A DNA stretch of 64,000 nt. Source: Platerodrilus igneus (lineage: Eukaryota; Arthropoda; Insecta; Coleoptera; Lycidae). Positions 22,729 through 34,030 of this stretch are shown in pieces. Location of the stretch: the NCBI GenBank assembly GCA_036346225.1, contig JARFIW010001480.1, positions 11,873,001 through 11,937,000 on the forward strand, given 5' to 3'. A program made the translations under genes and the position numbers. Under the pieces are notes generated by a model, which saw only the letters and a list, made by a program, of their open reading frames with translations, was not told the DNA's origin and did no database searches. Every line of letters starts with the position of its first letter. Within the stretch, counting starts at the first letter, position 1.

Positions 22729-23886
22729 GCGCATGTACAGTACATTAGGACTAATGGAAGCGAAATATTTAATAGGATGATGTCGGCTGCAAAAATAAAC
22801 TGGGGATTTAGAGGCGAATCTTTAAAAACGGTTTATACAGGAGCAATCGAGCCGCGATATTGTACGCAGCATCGGTCTGGGCGGAAGGTTGTAAGATTAT
22901 GGAAGGCAGATCGTTGGCAAGCGCCTAGAGAATCACGGCGGTTAAAGCGGCGCTGGCATACAGGACCCCCTCTACGGAGGCGGTGCTGGTATTTGTAGGA
23001 TTCTTCCGATCGAGTTCGTTATAGAAAAAATTAGAGATTGCAGAATTATAAATACCAGGAAAGATCGAAAACCTAGGCCTAGAGGACATGGAGGTCGAGA
23101 GGAAAATAGTTATTTCAGAATTAGGGCATACGGCGGATATTAAGGGGATTCAGTTTGTTGAAGGGGATGAAAGTGCTAGAACCGTTACGATCTATACGGA
23201 CGGTTCAAGGATGGACCACGGGCAGGCAGGCGCGCTGTTTGTTGTGTACAAGGAGGACAGGGAAGTGTTTCAATTTCAAACAAAACACGCGGATTGGAGC
23301 ATCATCTTTCAAAACGAAATGGTGGTTCTAAGAGAAGCTATAAAGTATGTCTTCAACCATTCCGGCGCGAGTAAGTACTCTATTATCAGTGATAGTAAAT
23401 CCGCCTTAGTAGCCCTTTCGAACATGCTTACTTCGACCGATCTTCAGGGCGATGTCTGAAGGATAGTACGCATACCGCTATGTTTTCGGGATTTAAAGTA
23501 CTTTTGGTTCAGGTGTCATCAGGAAAACACGGGAAATGATAGGGTCGACAAGTTAGCTAAGGAAGCAACCACAAGGGAGTTTCGTTTGTCATGCAAATCG
23601 TTACAGGTATGGGGCATTGAAGGCACACTTGAGAAGGTTTGGTCTTGGAAATGACGACGGTTGCGAGCGCGGCAGGAGATCGGAGAGTGCTGTACACGTG
23701 CTCTTCGATTGCCCCATCGAGACTTCAAATAGGGGGTTAGCTGACAGAAAGTTGGCTATCGAAGGCCTAAGATGGCCTAGGAATTTGGAGGAGGTCGGGG
23801 AAGTCGCGAACCAGAATACATTCTGGGTCGCGTTTAAGGAATTTGCAGGTAAAGTGATTAGGCTTGAAGCAGATAATAGGGCTTAG
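22729..23886 (+). pseudogene. R1/I-type LINE: reverse transcriptase end, RNase H, zinc knuckle
   Basis: It begins FNRMMSAAKINWGFRGESLK and TVYTGAIEP, the region just after the reverse transcriptase palm in R1-like LINEs. An RNase H domain follows: VTIYTDGSRMDHGQAG (first Asp), IIFQNEMVVLREAI (Glu), YSIISDSKSALVAL (Asp). After a frame change near 23460 comes GNDRVDKLAKEA (last Asp). The C-terminal part RRFGLGNDDGCERG then SAVHVLFDCPI resembles the terminal Cys/His knuckle, with one Cys apparently replaced (CERG). Frame breaks occur near 22860-23080, 23460 and 23610. The presence of RNase H points to the R1/I side of the LINE tree, unlike the other LINE family nearby. Confidence 0.75.
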
Positions 23887-24531
23887 GGAAATAGCAGGAC
23901 GGATATTAGGCAATGAAGAACTTGGCGAGAAATTGACTTGATTTGAGTTTTAGCGTTGCGGATGGTCATATTTAAAAAAATCCTCAAAAGTCTAAATATG
24001 CACGACGAACCCCAACACTACTAAAACAATCACTATCCCATCTTCTGAGCGCGGAAAATCGGGAATAAACGAAACAAATAAACTAAATCAGAAAACCTCA
24101 TGAATTTAAATCAGTGTATTAAATTATGACATAAAATAGAGTAAAACCGCCCCCCTACCCCAAAGACTTAAAAGTGATAGTGATTGTGACCTCCCCCGCT
24201 CCCAGAACGTTTAGTACATATCCACCAGGACTTTATCAGTGCATATTCAACTCTCCTAAGAAGTAAGAAACAAATAGTTGTAGGTAGACGACCAGATCTT
24301 CAGATGTTGGAGAAATTTATAATGAAGGTAAGAATAAGATTGTGACGGCTGTACCCGCATGAGCATTGATTTGTATTTTATAAGCAGATTTTGAAGTAAT
24401 TTAGCCAGCACGTTTTTGTGTTTAATGGCGCTAATTGATATAATGCTCATGCAAGTGCACCTGTTAATTTATTTGGGTGATGCTTTTGTTAATTTATGCA
24501 CGGTTACATGCTTAGGCTGTTAGATGTTTAA
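23887..24531. other. AT-rich, possible 3' region of the R1-like LINE
   Basis: Nothing recognised; lies between the zinc-knuckle end and the minisatellite. Confidence 0.35.
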
Positions 24532-25436
24532 TTATATTTATATTTATTTTATATTTCTTTATATTTATTTATATTTATTTATATTTATTTATATTTATTT
24601 ATATTTATTTATATTTATTTATATTTATTTATATTTATTTATATTTATTTATATTTATTTATATTTATTTATATTTATTTATATTTATTTACATTTATTT
24701 ATATTTATTTATATTTATTTATATTTATTTATATTTATTTATATTTATTTATATTTATTTATATTTATTTATATTTATCTATATTTATCTATATTTATCT
24801 ATATTTATCTATATTTATCTATATTTATCTATATTTATCTATATTTATTTATATTTATTTATATTTATTTATATTTATTTATATTTCTTTATATTTGTTT
24901 ATATTTGTTTATATTTGTTTATATTTGTTTATATTTGTTTATATTTGTTTATATTTGTTTATATTTGTTTATATTTGTTATATTTGTTTATATTTGTTTA
25001 TGTTTGTTATATTTGTTTGTATTTGTTTATAATTGTTGATATTTGTTTATATTTGTTTATATTTGTTTATATTTGTTTATATTTGTTTATATTTGTTTAT
25101 ATTTGTTTATATTTGTTTATATTTGTTATATTTGTTTGTATTTGTTTATAATTGTTGATATTTGTTTATATTTGTTTATATTTGTTTATATTTGTTTATA
25201 TTTGTTTATATTTGTTTATATTTGTTTATATTTGTTTATATTTGTTTATATTTGTTTATATTTGTTTATATTTGTTATATTTGTTTGTATTTGTTTATAA
25301 TTGTTGATATTTGTTTATATTTGTTTATATTTGTTTATATTTGTTTATATTTGTTTATATTTGTTTATATTTGTTTATATTTATTTATATTTATTTATAT
25401 TTATTTATATTTATCTATATTTATTTATAGTTATAT
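24532..25436. repeat. 10-bp minisatellite ATATTTATTT, about 90 units, in variant blocks
   Basis: Near-perfect head-to-tail array. Unit variants are grouped: ATATTTATTT (to about 24770), ATATTTATCT (24771-24840), ATATTTATTT again, then ATATTTGTTT (from about 24890), and back to ATATTTATTT at the end. In the third part a compound block with GTTATATTTGTTTG and ATAATTGTTG recurs near 25007, 25123 and 25273, a higher-order repeat of 12 to 15 units. The long Ile/Tyr/Leu/Phe frames across it are by-products of a stop-free unit. Confidence 0.95.
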
Positions 25437-26003
25437 TTACATTTTATATTTATTTTGAATGTATTATATTATTTTGTGGCTTGAATTGTTTTTTTCTAAC
25501 GTGCTGCCACCAGTTTCTATATAGAAAGGAAGATTGTAATTGAGAAGTTTTTAATTATAATATAAATCAGTTAGGAAATGATAGGGAAAGCTAGGAACGG
25601 ATTTAGGCTAAAATAAAATAAACTACTTAGTCTAGGGAAGACGAATGTGTAAATTTATAGAGCAGGAACAAATAGCTTGATTCACTATTAATATATTTGG
25701 ATTATGCTTAAAAACTTGAATCCATTTTAAATATTACTTACCTAAATTTGGATAGTTTAATGACGACCCTTCAGGTCGCACCGGTAAGCAGAGCTGGCGA
25801 CTACTATTCGGTATTACGGATCCCTCCCAGTTTCCTTCTGCTTGTGTATTGTTGATCGGACTCACTTCAAAATCAACGCTAGGGATACCATTATTAAAAC
25901 TCTATTTTTAGTTTTTATTTCAGTTTGTTAGATTTTTATTTATGAGGGATTAATTTCGAAGTTAGATTTAACTTGAAGAACGTTTTAATTTCGCGTTTAA
26001 ACC
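25437..26003. other. AT-rich spacer after the minisatellite
   Basis: Nothing recognised. Confidence 0.35.
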
Positions 26004-26032
26004 CAATGTAGTACCTTCGGGTGGAGCATTGT
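26004..26032 (+). mobile_element. SINE 3'-end fragment
   Basis: AATGTAGTACCTTCGGGTGG then AGCATTG, identical to the tail of the SINE at 22420. Only about 29 bp; it lies close to the right edge of the 3.66 kb block. Confidence 0.7.
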
Positions 26033-26075
26033 GGACGTGACCGAAAGCGTAGCGGCCCTTATTCACATTATAATT

Positions 26076-26600
26076 TATGCTAATACCACTATATCATTTG
26101 CAAATCTAAGCATATCAATAGGTTATGCGTGCATCATAATTGCAAGGCTCTCTGTATTTGATGGTATTTATTTCCTGTTTGATATACAAGTTAAAATTAA
26201 TAGGGATAGCACACAACCTTTCCTAATATTTACTTCTATACTTTCTGGTTTAATTTCATTACCGTTGTTTGTTTTTTATTTAAACTATCCCTATAATTCG
26301 TTCCTATATTTTTGAGTATTTCGAACATTGTTTTTCATTTTACATTGTTGAATGCTTTTTTACATCTACAAATCCTATATACGAGATTTCTCCTATTTTC
26401 TATTGTTTTCCCCATTATCACCCTTAAAGCTAAAATGGCCCCCGTGTACCCATATTTTGCTGAAATCCAAATTGAGCCCTTCTAGTATTTCGTCAGTCGA
26501 CTTTTGTATGATCCCAGTGAATATTTTTGACACGTATGCTGTCAAACTTGTATAACAGAATAAATTCTTGATACAAATCATAACGTTAGGCAGCCCAATG
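26076..26600 (-). pseudogene. LINE copy B, reverse transcriptase first half
   Basis: Minus-strand blocks in order: NVMICIKN and TSLTAYVSKIFTGIIQKS (the NFRPISLTS-type entry motif), TDEILEGLN, then in other frames a VDVKKAFNNVK-like segment (palm motif with the first catalytic Asp) and LRFANDIVVLA, the active-site box with FADD changed to FAND. The piece stops there and continues in register at 22418. Stops and shifts abound. Confidence 0.7.
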
Positions 26601-28159
26601 CACTCTGCTCGCGTATCTATATTATATATGATTTAAATTATACCTAGTTCACTCTTTCGGTGAATCTATTGTGGTTATAATCTAAATGTATTCGTGATGG
26701 AACGAATCAATAGTGGAAGGGAGTCGGGAGTGGCAATTTGATGCTCTACGATTCGATCGGATCCCGAACCTTTCTTTTTTGAATGAAACCGTTAAGCAAT
26801 ACGGTTGACTGCAAATACCTGATTGTGAAGTTAACTTTTAGGTGGAAAAGTGCGCGACTCAAATAATAATTGTTAATCAAATTGATTTTTGATGCAGACT
26901 AGGGATGAGCAATCTGTTATATTAATTAAAAATTTGCTAGAGCGTCTATAAATTTTTAGCTCCAATTACGACTTGATTAATTGATCGCGGAACTCTAAGA
27001 AAAGAATTGATCGAACCGTATGTAAAATTGCACGCAGGACCTCTAGCAAGAAGACGATCTCTGCTAATATTAAGAATTAAAATGTTACCGAAGATCTAAC
27101 ACTGTAAATGACTTGAGGAAGCTGATGTTCTTTCATACGTATGGTTAAATCCACGGAGTCCGCGAATCTCCACGTATCTAAGAAGACAGTTTTAGCTGCA
27201 GCGGATCTACCACATTTCAGGATGTCTGCAATTTTGGCTGAATTTCATAAACAGTCAGGTTCATGAACTCCCTCAGCGGGGCCTCCAAGCATCCAGTCAA
27301 GTGACGTGTGTGTGGCCGCCAGATGTTTGTTTTCGTTGAGACGTAAACTGCAGGTATTTATTGATAACGTTAATCTAGTTCAATGGCGTTACAATAGTGT
27401 CAAGTTCATTTTCTTAGTCTTCGAGGTTATTTATAATTGTAGTTTAACCTAAAAATTTGTTTAGTAAATTAATCTTTTATTAGTCATTTTAACTAATCAA
27501 CATTTAATGCTCATACCTTAGTTTCTTTATTAGTAAACACAATTACATATTCTAACCCTAAATTAACACAATCAATTAAAGTTTTTTTATTAAGTAGACT
27601 CTGTTTAGATCTTACAGTTGTAAAGAATTCTTGGATGATTGCAGTACTACTATTTAAAGTCAAGCTCAAGTACTGCTGGAAATTAAATTTATTAGTACAT
27701 AAGTAAACCGTGTTTTGGTACAGAGCTCCTTACTATCACCGGTTATTATTTTGTAACATTTAATTGTTACTGCTTGTGTTCAATCAATCCTTTCATGTAA
27801 ATATTTTGCATATAGCAATTGTAAATATTTTCCCTTTAGGGAATCGTAAATTTTTGTACATATATAAAAATTTGATGGTGATTTAATATAGCTTGGTTAA
27901 CAGACAGCAATCGTTTTATTTGTTAGACTGATTGACACTTTAATAAACAAAATTTTAATCAATTATTCGTTATTGCTAAGCAAAACAGGTGGAACCAACC
28001 CTGAAGATATTGTTGTAAGTATCTCATGTTCTCTGAAGTTTTTAATATTGGTGTGAGTGATCCAGCTGAAGCCAGATTCAGTTGGCTCACCAGTGTTTTG
28101 TTAGATTGCATCGTAGAGTAATACGGGGATAAAATCATAAGTGACGCACTCCGTCCCTT
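26601..28159. other. AT-rich spacer between two LINE pieces
   Basis: No supported gene. The last 150 bp are rich in ATAAA-like signals and could be an element end, but I found no paired repeat. Confidence 0.35.
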
Positions 28160-28720
28160 CTTTTTTTTATGTCCTATAGCAAAGTTACACTTGTTGCTCG
28201 AAAATTTTCACACCTAAGCGCACCTGTTTTTCTAGTATAGTGACTATGGTGTTATGTTTAGAATTTTTGGGTATCTCGCGTCACTCATACACAAAACTCA
28301 CAAGTTGGAAGAGACGTTCTGTTACTGCTTGTCCAGCGGCTTTTAGAGTTTCCGTTTGCACATTATCTATACCCGATGTATTATTATTTTTCAGACTTTT
28401 TGATGTTAATTCAAACTCATTTCTAGGTCAATGTCTGATTCCTGTTATAGCGCTGCTAGTTCCGGTCTTGCATATAAATTCCCTATATATTCTTGCCATT
28501 TAACCACGTTCTCTGCATTTTCTATAATGGTGTCTCCTCCCGCGTCCCTTATATTTTTGCTACACGGTTTTATATCCTTAAAATTCACTCTAATTAGTTT
28601 TTATGCTTCGTCGTCTGTCTTTCATATTTCCATCTTATTTTGTACCGTTTTGCACTATTCCTCGATCCATTGTTTACGTAAATATAATTTAAGTTATATT
28701 TTTCCAAATTTAGTTTAAAT
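28160..28720 (-). pseudogene. LINE fragment, region before and at the start of the reverse transcriptase
   Basis: Minus-strand blocks: KYIRDAGGDTIIENAENVVKW, EYIGNLYARPELAAL, then a KNNNTSGIDNVQ-like motif, AGQAVTERLFQLVSFVYE and CENFRATSVTLL. These match the linker and first reverse transcriptase blocks of the same LINE family. Its 3' end overlaps, by protein position, the 5' end of the 26076-26600 piece, so it is probably a separate copy. Confidence 0.65.
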
Positions 28721-29349
28721 TTCGAGTATCTGGTGTCCGATGAGAACTGCTTTTTAAAAGCAGGGTCGCGGTTATTGTAAAAGAAGGCGAAAACTAATAT
28801 GTATAAAGACAGTTTAAATAACCACAGAAAGAACGTTTTAATGCAAATGTGAATCAAGTGCACCAAATATATTCCGAAAAGACGTTCTCACTTACCTACT
28901 TTCCCATACTTTGTATGCCCAATCCCTTTCAAACATTTGCAATATCTAAGAAACTTCGAGTGAAGTCTCTATAACTCAATAAGATTTGATAGAGTAACAT
29001 GCACCATATATGAAACTTACAAATCAAGTTTTGCGCTGAATAATGCTCACCTTCCCCATCGAATCTAATAATGTAAGTTCATTCATATTCGAGTCATGTA
29101 GCTACATTTCCTTTTTTACAATCAGAATTAAAGATGACACCTCCAACTTTACGTAGCCTTTGGAAACATAAGTTCTGATTGTGTTTTCAGACAGGGCTTT
29201 TCTAAAGGAGTGATTTAAAATTCAGAGTTTCTAGAAAGTTTGGGGATGTATCCGGTTCAATGCAAAGGAGTGGGCTTTGAAATGTGAATGAACGAGAGAT
29301 GTTTATTATAGAAATCGCCTATTACGTGTTACATATACTATCGGCACTA
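28721..29349. other. AT-rich spacer
   Basis: Nothing recognised. Confidence 0.35.
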
Positions 29350-29555
29350 GGAAGAACGTCGAAACCAATACTTACCAATATATTCACTCTGTATAAATAG
29401 GATTAGCTCCCGAGCACTTCTATGAAACAAAATCGATTTATCTATTTTGCATTAGTTCGCGTTTCTCTTCAATAGTATTATAGAAGCTGAATGTTGTTTG
29501 CATAGTATTGAGTTTCATTTAATTAAAAAGATAAGTGGATTTGGAATGTAAGCCA
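29350..29555. repeat. Dispersed 200 bp repeat, copy 2
   Basis: Partner of 15536-15745, same orientation, clearly diverged. Confidence 0.6.
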
Positions 29556-30400
29556 AATAAGGTTGTGTTAACAAAATGCTACATAATAACCAACACATAG
29601 AGCTTTGCTGAAATTGTTTTTACACAAAAGAACGTGTGCTAGGGGTACGGCGCAAAACGGTTACAAGTCAGTGGGCAGCGAAAGATTCACTAAAAACTAG
29701 TTTAAATTTAGAAAAACTTAATAAGAGTAATTAAATCGATGTCTGAATAAAATAGAGGTGCACTGGAATATAGTGAAAGCTATTTTAATTATACTTAATA
29801 ATAATTGTTGTGACGGGTAAATGAACCGTTAAATTCTTAAATTTGGAATTGCCCAGAAGGAACGGGAATCACGTAATAAAATAAGGGTGCTTTAACTAGC
29901 TACAGTGGTGCGGGAGTGGGTCCCTATAGAAGCAATACAAAAAATAAAAAAATGTAGCAATTTACTAGGTGCAATTTCAATACTACGTTACCAATAACAC
30001 TTCCTTGATAAGCTTTTAACACTGCCAAACTTATGGGCGCCAACTCGTCTGGTACAATGATAATCCTGGAAACAACGAGGAATCTTTTGGTATTTTAATT
30101 ACATTACCCTTCTTGTAAAATTGATTTTTTTTACAGAATCCTGCCTGTATTTCGAGCAATTGAAACAAGAAATTTCAACTAACTACGTCACATAAATCTA
30201 TTTTAATATAACATTATTTCATTTTACTGTCGTATCAGGCACGACTCTGGATATTTATTTTACTATTTAATTTTAATTGAATTTCTCTTCTTAAGCCCCA
30301 CATTGCGTTCTTCTTAATTTTAATATGTTGTGCTCTGTTAAATAATAAAAGTTGACACGGGTTTTTTTTATAATAAGGTTTGTGTAACTGATTTTCTCCG
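29556..30400. other. AT-rich spacer
   Basis: Nothing recognised. Confidence 0.35.
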
Positions 30401-30692
30401 TGGTATAGTTGGTATGCGTGTGACTACTACGTCCAAGGTCACGGGTTCGAATCCCGACACGGTCCGCTTAAAAAATGTTAGGCGAGCATTTTTCACAAAA
30501 ATACGCCCTCGTACGGATGAGAGGTAAAATGGAGGTCCTGCGTGTGAGTGTTGTCACGCACGTTAAAGATTCCTACCTTGCTTGGAACAGCAAGGATTTG
30601 ACAAAATTCAAAATTTTTCAGATAAAAAGAAACTCGCTTCCTGGAAAATGTAGAACTTTCGAGTGAAGCATTGAAAAATCACATGTAGGTAG
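30401..30692 (+). mobile_element. SINE, near full length, diverged
   Basis: Head CTCCGTGGTATAGTTGGTAT, intact B box GGTTCGAATCC, body GTCACGCACGTTAAAGATTCC, tail GAAGCATTGAAAAATCACATG. The first few bases of the head are altered and no clear target duplication remains. Confidence 0.85.
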
Positions 30693-31625
30693 AATACTAC
30701 TTACAGTAGTGAGTGGTTCGGTCACGGTAGAGGATGTGTTTTCCTTGCTGGTGTTGCGGGTAGATCGATAACAGTAAAACGCTTATTGACCGTTCAGCGA
30801 ATACCGTCTGGTATGCGATTTCAAGATTGAAGTAGTGTTTATATGTTTGCCTAGTGCTCAAAAATTATTATCGAATCTTTCAGTAAGGAATCGAAAATTT
30901 TACAGAGAATGTATGACGTTTGAATATTTGCAACTTGCAGCTTATGGCAATAAGCGTTCAGATATTTATATATTTTTTTTGTTAAACAGTTCGAGCCAAC
31001 GGCTGAGATGTTGATTAGTTAACAGTTTGAGACGTTTCCAGAATGTAAACACGCTACCTGAAGTATTTTTGTGTACGCTTGTTTAATAGTCGGCGAGTGC
31101 TGGTTTTGGGAGAACATTGACTATTATATTTCAAGGCGTCGGTGAATCTGCCCCCGCGCAAATTGGACAATGCGCCCCCATGAGCTTATTCGTGTCTTTG
31201 GTACCAACGTATTTGTGTATGAGCGTAGTTATGGATTAAGCTTTTTAACCTATTCATTTAATCAAGGATAAATAATCTTTGCAAATAACCGCTAGCTTAT
31301 AATAATTAGAAACAGTAGAAGCTACGAAATTGCGCTTTGTAGTCGTTTTGTTTACCGTAAACGATCTTACGGTTTGGTTTTTGTATTAGGTTAGTACAGT
31401 TATTCGTAAGGAATTTGATTTTTGTTTATAACTTACTACAGTTTGTATATAATTAATCAGAATATTAAAAGTAGCGTAAGATAAAATTAAGCCTGTTTTG
31501 ATTTTATATTCATGACCCCAAGAACCTCACGTATTAAACCCAGAGTAAGAATTAAGGCTCCCTGAGTCTAGTTCACTGTAAACAGTTATACAAGCAACAA
31601 TTTTAAAGTAGTAAAGTCTTAGTAA
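30693..31625. other. AT-rich spacer
   Basis: Nothing recognised. The last three bases (TAA, 31623-31625) duplicate 33808-33810 across the palindromic element. Confidence 0.35.
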
Positions 31626-31654
31626 GCCAGTTAGGCGCAGTGTGGTGGTGATGT

Positions 31655-31985
31655 CCTCCCACCTCTCACCTCTCACTTTCCACCTCGCTCCTCCCCATTT
31701 CACACTTCCACTCCTCACGACTTACCACCTTCAACCTTCGACTGCACCACTTCCCACCTCCCACCTTGCTACTTCTCACCGCCCACCTCACCACTTCATA
31801 ATTACCATCTTCAACCTCTCACTACCCTCCTACCACCTACACTACCCACCTCCTACTTTTCACCTAGTCTCTCCCCATCTCCCATCACTCACCTCATCAC
31901 TTCCAACATTAGATCTTCTAATTCCCACCTCAACGCTTTCCACCTCTCATCTCACCACTTCCTACCTCTCACCTTATATAGGTAC
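31655..31985 (+). repeat. Polypyrimidine tract (CCACCTCNCACTT-like)
   Basis: Irregular repeats of CCACCT, TCACCA and CACTTCC, almost all C/T/A with very few G on the plus strand. Mirrored as a G/A-rich tract at 33560-33790 on the other arm of the palindrome. Confidence 0.8.
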
Positions 31986-32205
31986 AAATCCCACAACACT
32001 ATACTTTGGCTACTTAACTACAGCTGCATTTCCAAAGTTAGGGTGGCATCATCATATTCTAAAAATAAAGAACAAGGCAATGCTATTCTAAAGCTTTATC
32101 ATAACATTAGATAAATAACATAAATTAAAAACATTTAACCAGCCAAGCGTGCATCTGGTAAAAATTAATTCTAGTACCAAGTTACGCATAGAAAACCATC
32201 CTTTC

Positions 32206-32693
32206 TTAATGTTGGTTTAGGATAGTTTTAATTTTATCTAGTTTTATCCGTAGCTTAAAATTCAAAACGATGCCCAAATCTTCCATCTCTATTTTTAGCC
32301 AATAATTGGATAAATCGAGACCATCGAAATTTTCGAATTGCAAAATGTATCGATGTTTGTTTCTATACATAAAGTCTTTGATTCCATATACAACGAGATC
32401 AATTCCTTCGTGTAATTCTTGAAACTTGTGGCAATCTTTTAGTCGTTGCTCCAACTATGTCTTGCATACGATCTTGTGGGCTTGGTCGATTTCCTCTTGC
32501 TGGTATTAGAGACAATCTGGATTCTCCCACACGTGGTATATAGTTGTATGTACACGACCTTTGGAAATATGTTACCCTTATAGGTTATAAGATCATCGGC
32601 TATAAATGATGCAAGAGGTTCTTTATTAGGCAAATAGACAAGGTTTAGAGAAGCCCCTTTACGTGTGGTGTTCGTCATAATTACGAACCCCAC
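32206..32693 (-). pseudogene. Unrecognised protein, left arm of the palindrome
   Basis: Two overlapping minus-strand frames: 32693-32439 (NTTRKGASLNLVYLPNKEPL, FIADDLITYKGNIFPKV, NTSKRKSTKPTRSY) and 32454-32206 (RLKDCHKFQELHEGIDLVVY, GIKDFMYRNKHRYILQFENF, LSNYWLKIEMEDLGI). The right arm has the same protein in one order, so this was originally one frame with an indel near 32450; minimum length about 160 residues. The second half has a Gly-containing strand pattern (HEGxDLVVYGIKDF), then KHRYILQFE and SNYWLK, which might be a small beta-barrel such as an OB fold. That is only a guess. I recognise no family. Confidence 0.5.
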
Positions 32694-32715
32694 CTTCCTT
32701 AGTTCGTATATGTCA

Positions 32716-32832
32716 TCTGCGATTTTGATTAATACATTCTTAAAAAAACCTTATAAATAGTACACCACTTTAGTACATCTTTTCCGCAAGGATGTCCGTA
32801 TAACTAAGAGTCTTTCTTACTAAGCACAAAGA
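32716..32832. promoter_or_regulatory. Central spacer of the palindrome with TATA-like box
   Basis: This unique spacer between the arms contains CCTTATAAATAG (near 32749-32760). Both protein remnants start close to it and point outward, so it is where a divergent promoter would be expected. No direct evidence of activity. Confidence 0.2.
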
Positions 32833-32874
32833 CATATAGTTGGTAGAACCCAGATGTATCTAAGTTGGTCCACC

Positions 32875-33340
32875 TTGGCGCACACCACACGTAAAGGAAT
32901 TTCCCTATACGCTGTCTATTTACCTAATAAAGAACCCTTCGGATTATTTATAACTGATGGTTTTACAATTTATAAGGGTAATAGACTTCCAAAAGTGGGG
33001 GACATACAACTATACAACAATGAGTAGGAGAATTAGGATTGCATCCAATAATAGCAAGAGGAAATCGACCAAGCTAACAAGGTATTCAGGAAATAGTTGG
33101 TGAGTCACGACTAAAAGATAGCCATCTGCAAGAATTGCACGACGGAACGGACCTGGTTGTCTATGGAATCAAAGACTATATGTATAGAAACAAACTTCGG
33201 TACATCTTGCAATTTGAAAATCTCGATGGTCTATATGTATTCAATTCTTAACTAAAAAAGGAGATACAAGATATCGATTTGAATTTTAAACTACCGATAA
33301 AGCAAGATAAACTTAAAATTACCCCGAACAAACATAATGA
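32875..33340 (+). pseudogene. Same unrecognised protein, right arm
   Basis: Reads TTRKGISLYAVYLPNKEPF, FITDGFTIYKGNRLPKVGDI, QLYNN then a stop; further on ESRLKDSHLQELHDGTDLVV, YGIKDYMYRNKLRYILQFEN, a damaged tail with a stop, and LNFKLPIKQDK. Conservation with the left arm is highest in the LPNKEP, YKGN, LVVYGIKD, YMYRNK and YILQFEN blocks. Many differences between the arms fall at third positions or keep amino acid class, which hints that the protein was under selection before the arms decayed. Both arms now carry disabling changes. Confidence 0.5.
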
Positions 33341-33559
33341 AAGTACAGCTATCTGTGCGTAACTTGGTACTAAAATTAAGTTTTACCGAACTCATACTTG
33401 GCTGGTTAAATGTTTTTAAATTATGTTATTTATCTAATTTTATAATATAGCTTTAGAATAGCATTGCCTAGGTCTTTATTTTTAGAAAACTGTGACGTCA
33501 TCGTAACCTTGAAAAAGTACTGAAGCTAGGTTGCCGAAGTACAGTATTATGGGTTTTTT

Positions 33560-33790
33560 ACTTAATGAAGTGGGTGGTGTGAAAGGGGAAATGGTGACGT
33601 TTGAGGTGGGACATTGTGGTGGGATGTGAGAAGTGGGAGTTAGGAAGTGGCAGGATTGGAGGAGGGGTGGGTGGTTGGAGATAGGAGGTGGGAAGTGGGG
33701 GTGGCAGGTAGTAAGTGGGAGGTGGATGGTGTACCGTGGAAAGTAAAAGGTGCAAGATGGAGGGTGGAAGTTGGGAGGGCATCACCCCCA
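33560..33790 (+). repeat. Polypurine tract, mirror partner of 31655-31985
   Basis: GGTGGGAGGTGG-like irregular repeats, nearly free of C on the plus strand. Confidence 0.8.
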
Positions 33791-34030
33791 CACTGCGCTA
33801 GACTGCCTAATTAAAGTTACCTACATCAATAAAAACATCGGTAACATTACGATCATCCAGTGAACAAATATACACACATACTAATTAGTTCATTTTAAAT
33901 TAATCGTAATTAATTATAATAATAATTTGGAACACTTCTGTAATATGCAATTAAAACTTGCAATGTCCAAGCTTTATATATTTAACTCCTTAACACTATA
34001 ATTGAACTGGATGTTGTATTAGTTAATCAA

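Larger units (their letters stand above)
22419..26075. mobile_element. 3.66 kb block inserted in LINE copy B
   Basis: Flanked by the direct 10-bp repeat TATGCTAATA. It contains, left to right, a complete SINE, an R1-like LINE end (plus strand), AT-rich DNA, a 10-bp-unit minisatellite, more AT-rich DNA and a SINE tail fragment. The simplest reading is a 5'-truncated R1-like LINE with a long 3' region that inserted with a 10-bp duplication and was later hit by a SINE at its left junction. A patchwork of several events is also possible. Confidence 0.5.
31626..33807. mobile_element. 2.18 kb palindromic (foldback-type) element with protein-bearing arms
   Basis: The left end GCCAGTTAGGCGCAGTGTGG and the reverse complement of the right end (GGCAGTCTAGCGCAGTGTGG) match at most positions, and a TAA triplet flanks both sides. 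The two halves are inverted copies over about 1 kb each. From outside in, each has a pyrimidine- or purine-rich tract (31655-31985; 33560-33790), an AT-rich stretch, and a remnant of the same protein read outward from the centre. The central spacer (about 32715-32830) contains CCTTATAAATAG. A 3-bp TAA duplication with G-starting inverted ends recalls PIF/Harbinger transposons, but there is no transposase here. Family unrecognised. Confidence 0.75.

Noticed and set aside
24524..25543. Long Ile/Tyr/Leu/Phe open frames (up to 171 codons)
   Set aside because: They are translations of the 10-bp minisatellite, whose unit has no stop in any used frame; not a protein gene.
26076..28720. 28160-28720 and 26076-26600 as one interrupted LINE copy
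   Set aside because: Both contain the CENFR / ISLT region, so they overlap at the protein level and are better read as two copies.
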